Shown: one piece after another, positions 1 through 8,438 of the stretch
Position numbering within the stretch: position 1 is the first letter of the stretch
Layout of the letters: every line of letters begins with the position of its first letter
Assembly (NCBI RefSeq): GCF_008124785.1
Contig: NZ_VNHU01000001.1
Coordinates: 496,001 to 560,000, forward strand
Direction of reading: 5' to 3'
From: Aquimarina intermedia
GTDB taxonomy: Bacteria > Bacteroidota > Bacteroidia > Flavobacteriales > Flavobacteriaceae
DNA: 64,000 nucleotides
Program-made: the position numbers and the translations under genes
Notes under the pieces: model-generated
Told to the model about the DNA's origin: nothing
The model's database searches: none
The model's input: only the letters and a program-made list of their open reading frames with translations

Positions 1-1035
1 ACCTTGAAGGAGAAAGTTGGAAGTGATAAAGGTAAATTAATACCAACAGATGTCGGGATGGTTGTAAACGATTTCCTGGTAAATCATTTCTCCACTGTGC
101 TTGATTATAATTTTACGGCAAAGGTAGAGCAAGATTTTGATGATATTGCTGAAGGAAATGAGGACTGGAAAGAAGTTATGAAAGAATTTTATAACGAATT
201 TCATCCCAGAGTTCAGGATGTGGCAGAGAATGCTGATCGCGAAGTTGGAGAACGTATATTAGGGGAAGACCCCGAAAATGGTAAGCCGGTTAGTGTGCGA
301 TTAGGTCGATTTGGTCCAATGGTGCAAATAGGATCTGTAGAGGATGAAGAAAAGCCGAAATTTGCTAGTTTAGGTCCTGGACAAACATTAAGTAATCTGA
401 CCTTTGAACAAGCAATGGATTTGTTTCAGTTACCCAAAGAAGTGGGAGAGTATAAAGGAGAGATTCTGACAGTTAATAATGGACGGTTTGGTCCATATGT
501 CAAGTATGGGGACAAATTTGTTTCTTTGGATAAAGGAGAAGATCCTTTGGACATAAGTCTGGAGCGGGCAATAGAGCTTGTCGTTGCCAAAGAAAAAGCT
601 GATGCTCCAATATACATGTACGAAGATTTACCGGTTCAAAAAGGAACCGGTCGTTTTGGTCCTTTTATTAAATGGAATGGAATGTTTATCAATGTTAATA
701 AGAAGTATGACTTTGATAATCTGTCTGATGAGGACATCGTACATCTAATAGAGGAGAAAAAGCAGAAAGAGATTGATAAAGTTATTCATAACTGGGAGGA
801 TGAAGGTATTCGTGTTGAAAAAGCTCGCTGGGGGCGTAGTAATGTTATAAAAGGAAAGCTAAAAGTTGAATTACCAAAGACTGTTGACGCTTCTAAACTT
901 AGTTTGGAAGAGGTTAAGGATATTTTAGAAAAAAACGCACCTAAGAAGAAAGCACCCAAAAAGAAAGCGGCAAAAAAAACAACAACGAAGAAAAATACTT
1001 CAAAAAAAACCGCTACAACTAAAAAGAAAAAATAA
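1..1035 (+). CDS. topA: DNA topoisomerase I, C-terminal part (5' end outside window)
   Basis: This is the C-terminal third of a type IA topoisomerase, which relaxes negative supercoils. The reading frame is open from the first base, so the gene starts upstream of the window. Three topoisomerase C-terminal repeats are visible, each with a GRFGP core (GRFGPMVQIG, GRFGPYVKYG, GRFGPFIKWNG), plus a weaker fourth unit around ARWGRSNVIKGK. The protein ends in a Lys/Ala/Thr-rich basic tail of about 35 residues, usual for Bacteroidota TopA and presumably DNA-binding. The catalytic Tyr domain is not in the window. The stop codon overlaps the next ATG by one base, so the next gene is probably translationally coupled. 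Confidence 0.93.
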   Translation, partial: TLKEKVGSDKGKLIPTDVGMVVNDFLVNHFSTVLDYNFTAKVEQDFDDIAEGNEDWKEVMKEFYNEFHPRVQDVAENADREVGERILGEDPENGKPVSVRLGRFGPMVQIGSVEDEEKPKFASLGPGQTLSNLTFEQAMDLFQLPKEVGEYKGEILTVNNGRFGPYVKYGDKFVSLDKGEDPLDISLERAIELVVAKEKADAPIYMYEDLPVQKGTGRFGPFIKWNGMFINVNKKYDFDNLSDEDIVHLIEEKKQKEIDKVIHNWEDEGIRVEKARWGRSNVIKGKLKVELPKTVDASKLSLEEVKDILEKNAPKKKAPKKKAAKKTTTKKNTSKKTATTKKKK

Positions 1036-2183
1036 TGGCTTTTGAGTTTCTTGTACCTGTTTCAGAAGATATAGTTGAGGCAAATAATTTTCTTTCAGAA
1101 CAGTGTTTGGGCAGACAAATACAAATCCATACAAAAGAAGAAGGTGTTCCTGATTTAGACGGAATTGATGTGGTTTTTTTGGGAGTACGAGAGCAAAGAA
1201 ATCGGGTAAATAAATCATCGGATGCTTCTGTGAATTTCGATAAAATTCGTTCTTCTCTTTACGGGTTGTATCCCGGAAACTGGAGTCTGAAATTTGCGGA
1301 TCTCGGGGATATTCTACCGGGAGATGAGGTAAGTGATACGTACTTTGTGATCAAAGAAGTTGTCTCTACACTTCTGCAAAAAAATATTGTGCCTTTACTT
1401 ATCGGAGGCAGTCAGGATATTGTGTACGCTCAATATCGTTCGTATGATATATTGGAGCGTATGGTGAATCTGGTCAATGTAGATAGTCGATTTGATATTG
1501 GTAATGCCTCAGAGCCAATTTCAAATCAATCGTTTGTAAGTAGGATTATAGTTGATGAGCCTTATAATCTATTCAACTACAGTAATTTAGGGTATCAAAC
1601 ATATTTCAACGCTCAGGAAGAAATAGATCTGATAGAAAAATTGTATTTTGATGCATATCGACTGGGAGAAGTAATCAATGATGTGACAATTGTTGAGCCC
1701 ATTATGCGAGATGCAGATATAGTCACTATTGACCTGGGAGCAATTAGTTCGAATTCTTCACCAAACGGTTTTAACGGAAGAGAAATTTGTGCCATCGCCC
1801 GCTATGCAGGCATAAGCGACAAAGTTAAAAGCTTTGGGATATACGAATATGATCATGGAGCCGACGAAACATCCAGAGCCATGTTGGTGGCTCAAATTTT
1901 TTGGTATTTTATAGAAGGATTAAATTATCGATCCAATGAGTTAGATATTAAGTCTGACAAAAGTACGTTGCATTATAGTGTGCCTATTGATAATGAGGTG
2001 CTTTCCTTTTACAAAAGTGTAAAAACGGAGAGATGGTGGATAGAAATACCTTTTTTGTCGTCCGGACATAATAAATTAGAAAGACATACGTTATTACCTT
2101 GCACATACAACGATTACGAACGTGCTTGTAATCAGGAAATACCGGAAAGATGGTATAAAGCGAAACGAAAAAACGAAGTATAA
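1035..2183 (+). CDS. arginase/formimidoylglutamase-fold protein with degenerate metal site
   Basis: The 382-aa protein has the overall pattern of the arginase/agmatinase/formimidoylglutamase (ureohydrolase) family. The motifs that normally bind the two Mn ions are altered. The GG(D/G)H position reads GGSQD (residues 124-128), the DAHxD position reads DSRFD (150-154), and the second-shell SxDxDxxDP segment reads TIDLGAIS (Asp233). At least two His/Asp ligands are therefore missing, and ureohydrolase activity is doubtful. A gene of this family between topA and gldK recurs in Flavobacteriaceae (from memory), so a conserved non-enzymatic role is possible. It overlaps topA by one base. Automated pipelines would probably call it formimidoylglutamase; I call the fold with confidence but not the reaction. 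Confidence 0.75.
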   Translation: MAFEFLVPVSEDIVEANNFLSEQCLGRQIQIHTKEEGVPDLDGIDVVFLGVREQRNRVNKSSDASVNFDKIRSSLYGLYPGNWSLKFADLGDILPGDEVSDTYFVIKEVVSTLLQKNIVPLLIGGSQDIVYAQYRSYDILERMVNLVNVDSRFDIGNASEPISNQSFVSRIIVDEPYNLFNYSNLGYQTYFNAQEEIDLIEKLYFDAYRLGEVINDVTIVEPIMRDADIVTIDLGAISSNSSPNGFNGREICAIARYAGISDKVKSFGIYEYDHGADETSRAMLVAQIFWYFIEGLNYRSNELDIKSDKSTLHYSVPIDNEVLSFYKSVKTERWWIEIPFLSSGHNKLERHTLLPCTYNDYERACNQEIPERWYKAKRKNEV

Positions 2184-2224
2184 ATTATTTAACAAGGGGA
2201 TTTGAGGTTTTTTCTGGAAAAAAA

Positions 2225-2255
2225 TTGTTTTTCTGGAAATAAATAAATAGGTTTA
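2225..2255 (+). promoter_or_regulatory. candidate Bacteroidota-type promoter for gldKLMN
   Basis: A TTG at 2225-2227 lies 20 bases before TAGGTTTA (2248-2255), one mismatch from the Bacteroidota -7 consensus TAnnTTTG. The predicted start of transcription, near 2262, fits translation from the ATG at 2294 rather than from the TTG at 2261. Confidence 0.4.
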
Positions 2256-2293
2256 CCACCTTGAATCTTGAAGATCTTAACCTAAAACATGTT

Positions 2294-3664
2294 ATGAAGA
2301 AATTTGTATCACTCTTTGCTATTTTAGCAATGCTCTACAGTTGTGGTGGTGGAAACCGCGGTGAATTGACTGGAGTGCAAGGTAAAAAATGGCATCCGCA
2401 AAAGCCCTATGGCATGACCCTCATCCCCGGAGGATCGTTCATTATGGGTAAATCAGACGATGATAAGGCGGCATTATCTAATGCTCCTACCAAAACGGTA
2501 ACCGTTCGTTCATTTTATATGGATGAGACAGAGGTTACAAATAGCGAGTACCGACAATTCGTACAGTGGGTTCGTGATTCTACAATTAGAATGCGTCTCG
2601 CAATCATGGCAGATGATTTAGGTAAGACGCCAGGTGATGACGGTATTGGAGAGTATGCTTTCTTGGATGCGGATACCGAGAATATGACTGTGTATGAAAA
2701 ATATGTTTATGATAACTACAGCGGAACCGGAGAAACTGGTTACGAAGGTCGTAGATTAAATAAAGATATTGATATCGAATGGGATGTTGAGGATTATCCA
2801 GATGAGTTTTATGCTGAGGTAATGGATACTATGTATATTCCTTTAGAAGAATCTTACAATGGTAGACGTACGCTTGATGTAAGTAAATTTCAATTTCGTT
2901 TTACTTGGATGGATATTCAAGCAGCAGCACGTGCTAAGAAAGGTAGAAGAAAAGACTTTGTTAGAGAAGAGGTTATAGAGGTGTATCCGGATACTACAGT
3001 TTGGATTAAGGATTTCAATTATTCATATAATGAACCAATGCATAATGATTACTTCTGGCACAGTGCCTATGATGATTATCCAGTTGTTGGAGTATCATGG
3101 GAACAAGCCAAAGCATTTTGTACTTGGAGAACAATTGAGAAAAACTCTTTTCAGAAGAAGAAAAATAAAGAATTAGTGAATTATTTCAGACTCCCAACAG
3201 AAGCTGAGTGGGAGTATGCTGCCCGTGGCGGGTTAGAGTCTACTACCTATCCTTGGGGTGGACCTTATGCAATGAACGACCGAGGTTGTTTCTTGGCAAA
3301 CTTCAAGCCACTAAGGGGTAACTATGCTGCCGATAACTTTTTGTATACGGTAGAGGCAAAAACTTTTGACCCGAACGATTATAACTTATATAATATGGCT
3401 GGGAATGTTTCAGAATGGGTGCAGTCATCTTATGATCCTGCCTCCTATGAGTATGTGTCATCAATGAACCCGAACGTGAGTGATGATCAAAACAAACGTA
3501 AAGTTGTGCGTGGTGGATCTTGGAAAGATGTTGCTTATTTCCTACAGGTAAGTACCAGAGATTACGAATACGCCGATTCTGCGAGGAGTTATATTGGATT
3601 CAGAACAGTACAGGATTATATGGGTACTGAATCAACTGGAGAAGAGAATACTCAAAATAAATAA
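2294..3664 (+). CDS. gldK: GldK, gliding motility / type IX secretion lipoprotein
   Basis: An outer-membrane-associated lipoprotein that forms the periplasmic ring of the type IX secretion system together with GldN. I chose the ATG at 2294 because it gives a proper lipoprotein signal (MKKFVSLFAILAMLYSC) directly before the lipobox Cys. The frame is open upstream to a TTG at 2261, but that would add a charged 11-residue extension and would fall at or before the predicted transcription start. The body is an FGE/SUMF1-like formylglycine-generating-enzyme fold: EVTNSEYRQFV near the N terminus, PTEAEWEYAARGG, MAGNVSEWV and VRGGSWKD towards the C terminus. It is the first gene of gldKLMN, in the canonical order. 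Mature length of about 440 residues is usual for GldK. Confidence 0.95.
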   Translation: MKKFVSLFAILAMLYSCGGGNRGELTGVQGKKWHPQKPYGMTLIPGGSFIMGKSDDDKAALSNAPTKTVTVRSFYMDETEVTNSEYRQFVQWVRDSTIRMRLAIMADDLGKTPGDDGIGEYAFLDADTENMTVYEKYVYDNYSGTGETGYEGRRLNKDIDIEWDVEDYPDEFYAEVMDTMYIPLEESYNGRRTLDVSKFQFRFTWMDIQAAARAKKGRRKDFVREEVIEVYPDTTVWIKDFNYSYNEPMHNDYFWHSAYDDYPVVGVSWEQAKAFCTWRTIEKNSFQKKKNKELVNYFRLPTEAEWEYAARGGLESTTYPWGGPYAMNDRGCFLANFKPLRGNYAADNFLYTVEAKTFDPNDYNLYNMAGNVSEWVQSSYDPASYEYVSSMNPNVSDDQNKRKVVRGGSWKDVAYFLQVSTRDYEYADSARSYIGFRTVQDYMGTESTGEENTQNK

Positions 3665-3747
3665 TAAGTCCCAAAATTATCTATCAACTTAATTACTAAC
3701 CCCTTTTTTTAATTATTAAAATTTAAAGAAAATTAAACAATTTTATT

Positions 3748-4377
3748 ATGGCAAATTCAAAAGCAAGCAAGAAGTTAATGAACATGGTATACGGTCTGGG
3801 AGCAGCCGTTGTAATTTTAGGTGCATTATTCAAAATTATGCACTGGCCAGGAGGTAATGCAATGCTTATCGCAGGTTTAATTACCGAAGCACTTGTATTT
3901 ACAATTTCAGCATTCGAACCAGTAGATGACGATTTAGATTGGTCATTAGTGTATCCGGAATTAGCTGGAGGCGTTGGAGGTAAAAAAGATAAAAATGATA
4001 CAACACCAGACGGATTATTGTCTAAAAAATTAGATGATATGCTTAAAGAAGCAAGAGTTGACTCTAATCTTATGAGTAGTTTGAGTGAAAGTATCAGAAA
4101 CTTTGAAGGTGCTGCAAAAGGAATTTCTCCAACAGTAGATTCAATTCAAGGTCAGAAAAAATATAGCGAAGAGATGTCAAAAGCTGCGGCTTCAATGGAG
4201 TCTTTAAATAGCCTGTACAAAGTACAATTGGAATCTTCTGCACGTCAGGCAGAGGCAAACCAAGCAATTGCTGATAATGCTGCTAAACTTAAAGATCAAA
4301 TGGAAAGTCTAGCAAGTAACCTGTCTTCTCTTAATGGAGTTTATGGTGGTATGTTAAGTGCAATGAGCAAAAAATAA
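3748..4377 (+). CDS. gldL: GldL, inner-membrane motor subunit of type IX secretion and gliding
   Basis: Inner-membrane protein that forms with GldM the proton-motive-force-driven motor of the T9SS. Two transmembrane helices lie at about residues 13-30 and 38-57, joined by the short periplasmic-side turn MHWPGG typical of GldL. Lys29 and Glu47 lie within these helices and probably correspond to the conserved charged residues of the proton pathway (inferred by position). The rest of the 209-aa protein is a cytoplasmic helical domain rich in Ser/Ala and Gln. It lies 83 bp after gldK and 57 bp before gldM on the same strand. The ATG at 3748 is the only reasonable start. Confidence 0.95.
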   Translation: MANSKASKKLMNMVYGLGAAVVILGALFKIMHWPGGNAMLIAGLITEALVFTISAFEPVDDDLDWSLVYPELAGGVGGKKDKNDTTPDGLLSKKLDDMLKEARVDSNLMSSLSESIRNFEGAAKGISPTVDSIQGQKKYSEEMSKAAASMESLNSLYKVQLESSARQAEANQAIADNAAKLKDQMESLASNLSSLNGVYGGMLSAMSKK

Positions 4378-4434
4378 GACTTAGCGCACATAGAATAAAA
4401 CTAAAATAATAACTACCAAAATTTAATAAGAGTT

Positions 4435-5979
4435 ATGGCAGGAGGAAAATTATCCCCAAGGCAGAAGATGGTAAACCTGATGTATCTGGTTTTCATCTCA
4501 ATGTTGGCATTAAATATGTCGAAAGAGGTACTAGCGGCATTTGGTTTGATGAACGAAAAGTTAGTTGAGTCAAACGAAACCACCACAGAACGTAATAATG
4601 CGTTTATGGCTGGATTAGTCGAAAAAGTCTCTGAACAACCAGCAAAATATACTCCACTTAAGGAGAAAGCTGACGAAGTAAGCAAGTATTCTGAAGAACT
4701 TAATACTTACATTGCTAATATTAAAAACACCATCACAAAGGACCTTTCTGATAAGAAAGATTACGTAACGATGGATAAATCTAATACTTTAGATGAAATT
4801 TTCTTTAAAGGTGGTGCTATTACCCCTGCAGGTAAAGAATTCATCAAAAAAATAGATGACTACCGTAAAGGTGTTACCGGCGTTATTGCAGAAAAGTATC
4901 CAAACATCGCTACTGATGTTGAGAAAACTTTTGCTACACAACCTGTAACCAACAGAGATGGTCAAAAAATAGATTGGTTAAAATATAACTACGAAGGGTA
5001 TCCTTTAGTGGCCTCTATAACAAAGTTTACACAATTACAGTCAGATGTTAAAACAGCTGAGAGTAAAGTGCTTTCTGCAATGTTATCAGGACAATTAGAA
5101 TCAGAGGTTTCTTTATCGAACTTTGAAGCTATCGTGGTTCCGGACAAAACTGCTTTCTTTAGTGGTGAACCGTTTAAGGGTAGAATTATCTTAGGTAAAA
5201 AAGATAAAACGCTTAAGGCTCATAAAGTAATCGTTAATGGTAAAGAGCTTGATGCAGAATCAATGCAAGAAGGTCAGACAATGCTTGACTTCCCTGCAGG
5301 TAATGTTGGAGAGCAGGATATCAAAGGTGAGTTTCAGTTCAAAGAAGGTGATTCTATCGTAACCATTCCTATCGAGAGTTCTTACGCTGTAATACCAAAA
5401 CCAAACTCTGCAGTTATTTCTGCTGATAAGATGAATGTGGTATATAGAGGAGTAAATAACCCGATGACTATTTCTATCCCAGGTGTGCCATCTGTAAGTG
5501 CGCAAGCTCCTGGTCTTAAAAAAGCAGGTGGTGCTGGTAAATACATGATGAATGTTACTACAGTACGTGCCAGAGAAGTGAGTATCAAAGTTTCTGGTAA
5601 ATTACCTAACGGAACTTCTGTTAGTGATAGTAAGAAGTTCAGAATTAAAGATATTCCAAGACCTGTAGGGACAGTACGTGGTGAAGATGGATCAATTAAA
5701 ATGGCTAAAAACGCTTTAGAGATTGCATCAATTGGAGCTATCTTACCTGATTTTGATTTTGATATTAAACTAAAAGTAACAGGGTTTAAGTTTAAAGTAG
5801 AAGGTCAGCCAACAGTTAGCATTAACGGTGGAAGACTAAACTCTAAGGCAAAATCTGCTTTACGTAAAGCAAAAAGAGGATCAACAGTTCAAATTATAGA
5901 TATTAAAGCTCGTTTAACAACTAACGCTGGCTATAAATTGAAAAAGATCTCTCCGGTTATTGTCGAGTTGACAAACTAA
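4435..5979 (+). CDS. gldM: GldM, type IX secretion motor/periplasmic shaft protein
   Basis: Partner of GldL. A short cytoplasmic N terminus (MAGGKLSPRQKMVNLMYLV) leads into one transmembrane helix at about residues 13-32. It is followed by a long periplasmic part that in known structures folds into four domains and transmits motor rotation to the GldK/GldN ring. The length of 514 aa matches the family. The C-terminal domain contains the expected MAKNALEIASIGAILPDFDFD stretch near residues 424-443. It is followed after 10 bp by gldN, so the genes are surely co-transcribed. Confidence 0.95.
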   Translation: MAGGKLSPRQKMVNLMYLVFISMLALNMSKEVLAAFGLMNEKLVESNETTTERNNAFMAGLVEKVSEQPAKYTPLKEKADEVSKYSEELNTYIANIKNTITKDLSDKKDYVTMDKSNTLDEIFFKGGAITPAGKEFIKKIDDYRKGVTGVIAEKYPNIATDVEKTFATQPVTNRDGQKIDWLKYNYEGYPLVASITKFTQLQSDVKTAESKVLSAMLSGQLESEVSLSNFEAIVVPDKTAFFSGEPFKGRIILGKKDKTLKAHKVIVNGKELDAESMQEGQTMLDFPAGNVGEQDIKGEFQFKEGDSIVTIPIESSYAVIPKPNSAVISADKMNVVYRGVNNPMTISIPGVPSVSAQAPGLKKAGGAGKYMMNVTTVRAREVSIKVSGKLPNGTSVSDSKKFRIKDIPRPVGTVRGEDGSIKMAKNALEIASIGAILPDFDFDIKLKVTGFKFKVEGQPTVSINGGRLNSKAKSALRKAKRGSTVQIIDIKARLTTNAGYKLKKISPVIVELTN

Positions 5980-5989
5980 TAAAAAAATA

Positions 5990-6886
5990 ATGATTATGAA
6001 TTTGAGAAATTTTCTAGTTACCGTTTTAGGTCTTTTCATTACATCATTTTCTTTTGGTCAGGCTAATATTTTAAATGCCGATGATCCGGACGATATCGGA
6101 AAAAAGACCCAAGAGCAAATATTAAATGATAATGACCGTCCTTTGGAATATGGTTATGTCGATGAACGTGATGTATTATGGGCTAAAACTACCTGGGAAG
6201 TAATAGATCTTGATGAGAGAATCAACTTTCCATTGTACTACCCAATTGATACCAATAACATTGGTGCTAATCGCCGTTCGCTATATGACGTACTTATGAC
6301 CAATGTTAAGAATGGGAAGATTAAAAACATTTACTCAGATTCATATTTTACTGAAACACGTACAATCGAGGATCTAAGTACTACATTATCTAGAGTAGAT
6401 ACGACCGATCTTGGATTTGAACAATACAATGCTGGTGAAACAGTGGACCCTCAATATATTAATAAAAGGGAGATTGCTTCTGCTGACGTTTCAGAGTATC
6501 GTATTCGAGGGTATTATTATTTTGATAAAAGACAAGGTGAATTGCGTTACCGTTTATTAGGTATAGCGCCTGTTGCGCCTGATGTTAACTTTATCGATGA
6601 TGATGAGCCTGATATGGTACCGTTATTCTGGATTTGGTATCCTGATGCAAGAGAAATTTTGCATAATGCCAAAGCCTTTAACCGTAAGAATACTTCCATG
6701 CCTTTTACCTATGATCATATATTGAACGCGAGACGTTTTAATAGTATGATTTATAAAGAAGATAACATTCAGGGTGACCGTGCAATTAAGGATTACGTGG
6801 TGGATAACGCTTTGATGCAATTACTGGAAAGTGAGCGTATCAAAGAAGGTATTCGTAACTTTGAAATGGATATGTGGAGTTATTAA
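5990..6886 (+). CDS. gldN: GldN, periplasmic ring protein of type IX secretion
   Basis: Secreted periplasmic protein that binds GldK to form the T9SS ring. It has an N-terminal signal peptide (NFLVTVLGLFITSFSFGQ) and a body with the GldN-typical motifs VDERDVLWAKTTWEVIDLDERIN and PLFWIWYPDAREILHNAKAFN. The coding frame has ATGs at 5990 and 5996, and either could be used. It is the last gene of gldKLMN and is followed by a strong intrinsic terminator at 6912-6945, so the operon probably ends here. Confidence 0.93.
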   Translation: MIMNLRNFLVTVLGLFITSFSFGQANILNADDPDDIGKKTQEQILNDNDRPLEYGYVDERDVLWAKTTWEVIDLDERINFPLYYPIDTNNIGANRRSLYDVLMTNVKNGKIKNIYSDSYFTETRTIEDLSTTLSRVDTTDLGFEQYNAGETVDPQYINKREIASADVSEYRIRGYYYFDKRQGELRYRLLGIAPVAPDVNFIDDDEPDMVPLFWIWYPDAREILHNAKAFNRKNTSMPFTYDHILNARRFNSMIYKEDNIQGDRAIKDYVVDNALMQLLESERIKEGIRNFEMDMWSY

Positions 6887-6911
6887 AACTGCATCATAAA
6901 ATTATAGTTGT

Positions 6912-6945
6912 AAAACCCTCAATCTTATATTGGGGGTTTTCTTAT
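6912..6945 (+). terminator. intrinsic terminator after gldN
   Basis: A 12-bp stem (6912-6923 with 6929-6940, one G-T wobble) closes a 5-base loop. The descending arm itself ends in TTTT and is followed by further T-rich sequence. It lies 26 bp after the gldN stop and 16 bp before the next ATG, so it separates the gld operon from the oxidoreductase gene. Confidence 0.8.
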
Positions 6946-6955
6946 TTTTGAACCT

Positions 6956-7993
6956 ATGTTGGATTATATACTTGTTGGATTGGGCTTGTCGGGACTAGCA
7001 TTTGCTGAGCAATTAGCGCAAGAAGGGAAAACTTTTAAAGTGTATGAGAATTATTCTCAAAAATCTTCCCGGGTAGCCGGGGGATTGTTTAATCCGGTAG
7101 TATTAAAGAGGTTTACACCCGCATGGGGTGCTTATGAACATATGAAAACCGCTATTCCTTTTTATAAAAAACTGGAAGAAACACTTGATTACAAAATAGT
7201 GTATGACCTACCGGTATTACGTAGATTTAATTCGGTGGAAGAACAAAATTTGTGGTTTGAAGCTTGTGATAAACCTATTTTATCTTCCTTGTTATCACCT
7301 GAACTTTTAAAGAATACAAATACTGCGATATATGCGCCATTCCATTATGGTAAAGTGAATAATACAGGCAGAATTGCGATAAAAGGTCTTTTAAAAAAAT
7401 ACCTTGATAAATTACGCGACAGCGCTATGCTAGTTGAAGAATCTTTTGAATACGATTCACTCCAATTTAATACATCGGGTGTTGTCTATAATGGATTGCA
7501 GGCAAAGCACATTGTTTTTGCTGAAGGTTTTGGAGTCCATAAAAATCCTTTTTTTAATCACTTGCCGATTCCGGGTAATAAAGGAGAGTATTTGATTGTA
7601 GAATCTACAGAGTTACAGTTAGAGACTGCCATAAAAGCTTCTATTTTTATCATACCCTTAGGTAATAATCTTTACAAAGTAGGAGCTACCTATAATCCAA
7701 ATGATAAAACTGAAACAATAACTGTTTCATCAAGAAAAATAATTGAAGATAAACTAAAAGTTTTTTTGAAAAGTAACTATCGTATTATTGATCAAGAAGC
7801 GGGAATTCGTCCCACCGTACCAGATCGTAAACCTATACTAGGTACACATCCTGACCACAATGCGATTCATATACTTAATGGGTTAGGAAGCAGAGGGATT
7901 TTAACAGGCCCTACGGTTGCAAAGCAGCTCTACCGTCATATCGAATATAATGAGCCATTAGATCCGTTACTATCTATTGATCGATTTAATTAA
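6956..7993 (+). CDS. FAD-dependent oxidoreductase, DAO (D-amino-acid-oxidase-like) family
   Basis: The N-terminal dinucleotide-binding motif (YILVGLGLSGLAFAEQL, residues 4-20) and the C-terminal GIRPTVPDRKPILG and LNGLGSRGILTGPTVAKQL segments identify a small DAO-type FAD oxidoreductase. These flavoenzymes oxidise amines or amino acids; the substrate cannot be read from sequence. The C-terminal GLGSRG(I/F) pattern resembles the MnmC oxidase domain, but no methyltransferase half is present, so I do not call it MnmC. It is convergent with the DUF983 gene, with one base between the stop codons. The same gene often follows gldN in flavobacteria (from memory). Confidence 0.8.
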   Translation: MLDYILVGLGLSGLAFAEQLAQEGKTFKVYENYSQKSSRVAGGLFNPVVLKRFTPAWGAYEHMKTAIPFYKKLEETLDYKIVYDLPVLRRFNSVEEQNLWFEACDKPILSSLLSPELLKNTNTAIYAPFHYGKVNNTGRIAIKGLLKKYLDKLRDSAMLVEESFEYDSLQFNTSGVVYNGLQAKHIVFAEGFGVHKNPFFNHLPIPGNKGEYLIVESTELQLETAIKASIFIIPLGNNLYKVGATYNPNDKTETITVSSRKIIEDKLKVFLKSNYRIIDQEAGIRPTVPDRKPILGTHPDHNAIHILNGLGSRGILTGPTVAKQLYRHIEYNEPLDPLLSIDRFN

Positions 7994-7994
7994 C

Positions 7995-8381
7995 CTACGA
8001 AGATTGTTGTTCTTTTTTATAGTGCATAAAAAAGTTGATCCAAATATTACGTGCTAGCCTCATAATAATCGGCATAAAAGCTATCATTGTACCAACGATT
8101 ACAAAAAAAGTACCCAACAAGCTAAGCTTAAAAATTAAATTGGAAATCACAAAAGCTGCGACAGCAAAAGCAATACCTACAGGATAACTAACGTACATGG
8201 CGCCATAAAAAAAAGAAGGCTCTATTTTATATTTTGTGCCACAGTGTGAGCAACGATCCTCCATTTTTAAGGTTTTGTGCAATTTATAAGGATTAGATTC
8301 CTTATACATACTTTCCTCTTGACATACAGGACAGGCACCTGTAATAATACTATATAATTTGGTTCCCCTTAAGAAGTTCAT
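7995..8381 (-). CDS. DUF983 family membrane protein
   Basis: A 128-aa protein with two CxxC pairs in its N-terminal half (CPVC near residue 18, CSHC near residue 45), probably a small zinc ribbon. Two hydrophobic helices follow, at about residues 65-85 and 88-108. This is the DUF983 layout. Function is unknown, although members in other phyla sit near cytochrome oxidase genes. It is transcribed away from the divergent ABC-F gene and ends against the FAD oxidoreductase gene. Confidence 0.8.
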   Translation of the reverse strand: MNFLRGTKLYSIITGACPVCQEESMYKESNPYKLHKTLKMEDRCSHCGTKYKIEPSFFYGAMYVSYPVGIAFAVAAFVISNLIFKLSLLGTFFVIVGTMIAFMPIIMRLARNIWINFFMHYKKEQQSS

Positions 8382-8438
8382 AGTTCCTTTTATTGTATCA
8401 CAAATTTAAGCATCTTTGCACAAAATTGTTAGAAGCTG

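Noticed and set aside
2261-2293. TTG start for gldK
   Set aside because: It would bury the lipoprotein signal behind 11 extra residues and coincides with or precedes the predicted transcription start.
6956-7993. MnmC oxidase
   Set aside because: The C-terminal GLGSRG pattern is similar, but there is no methyltransferase domain and no tRNA-modification neighbour.
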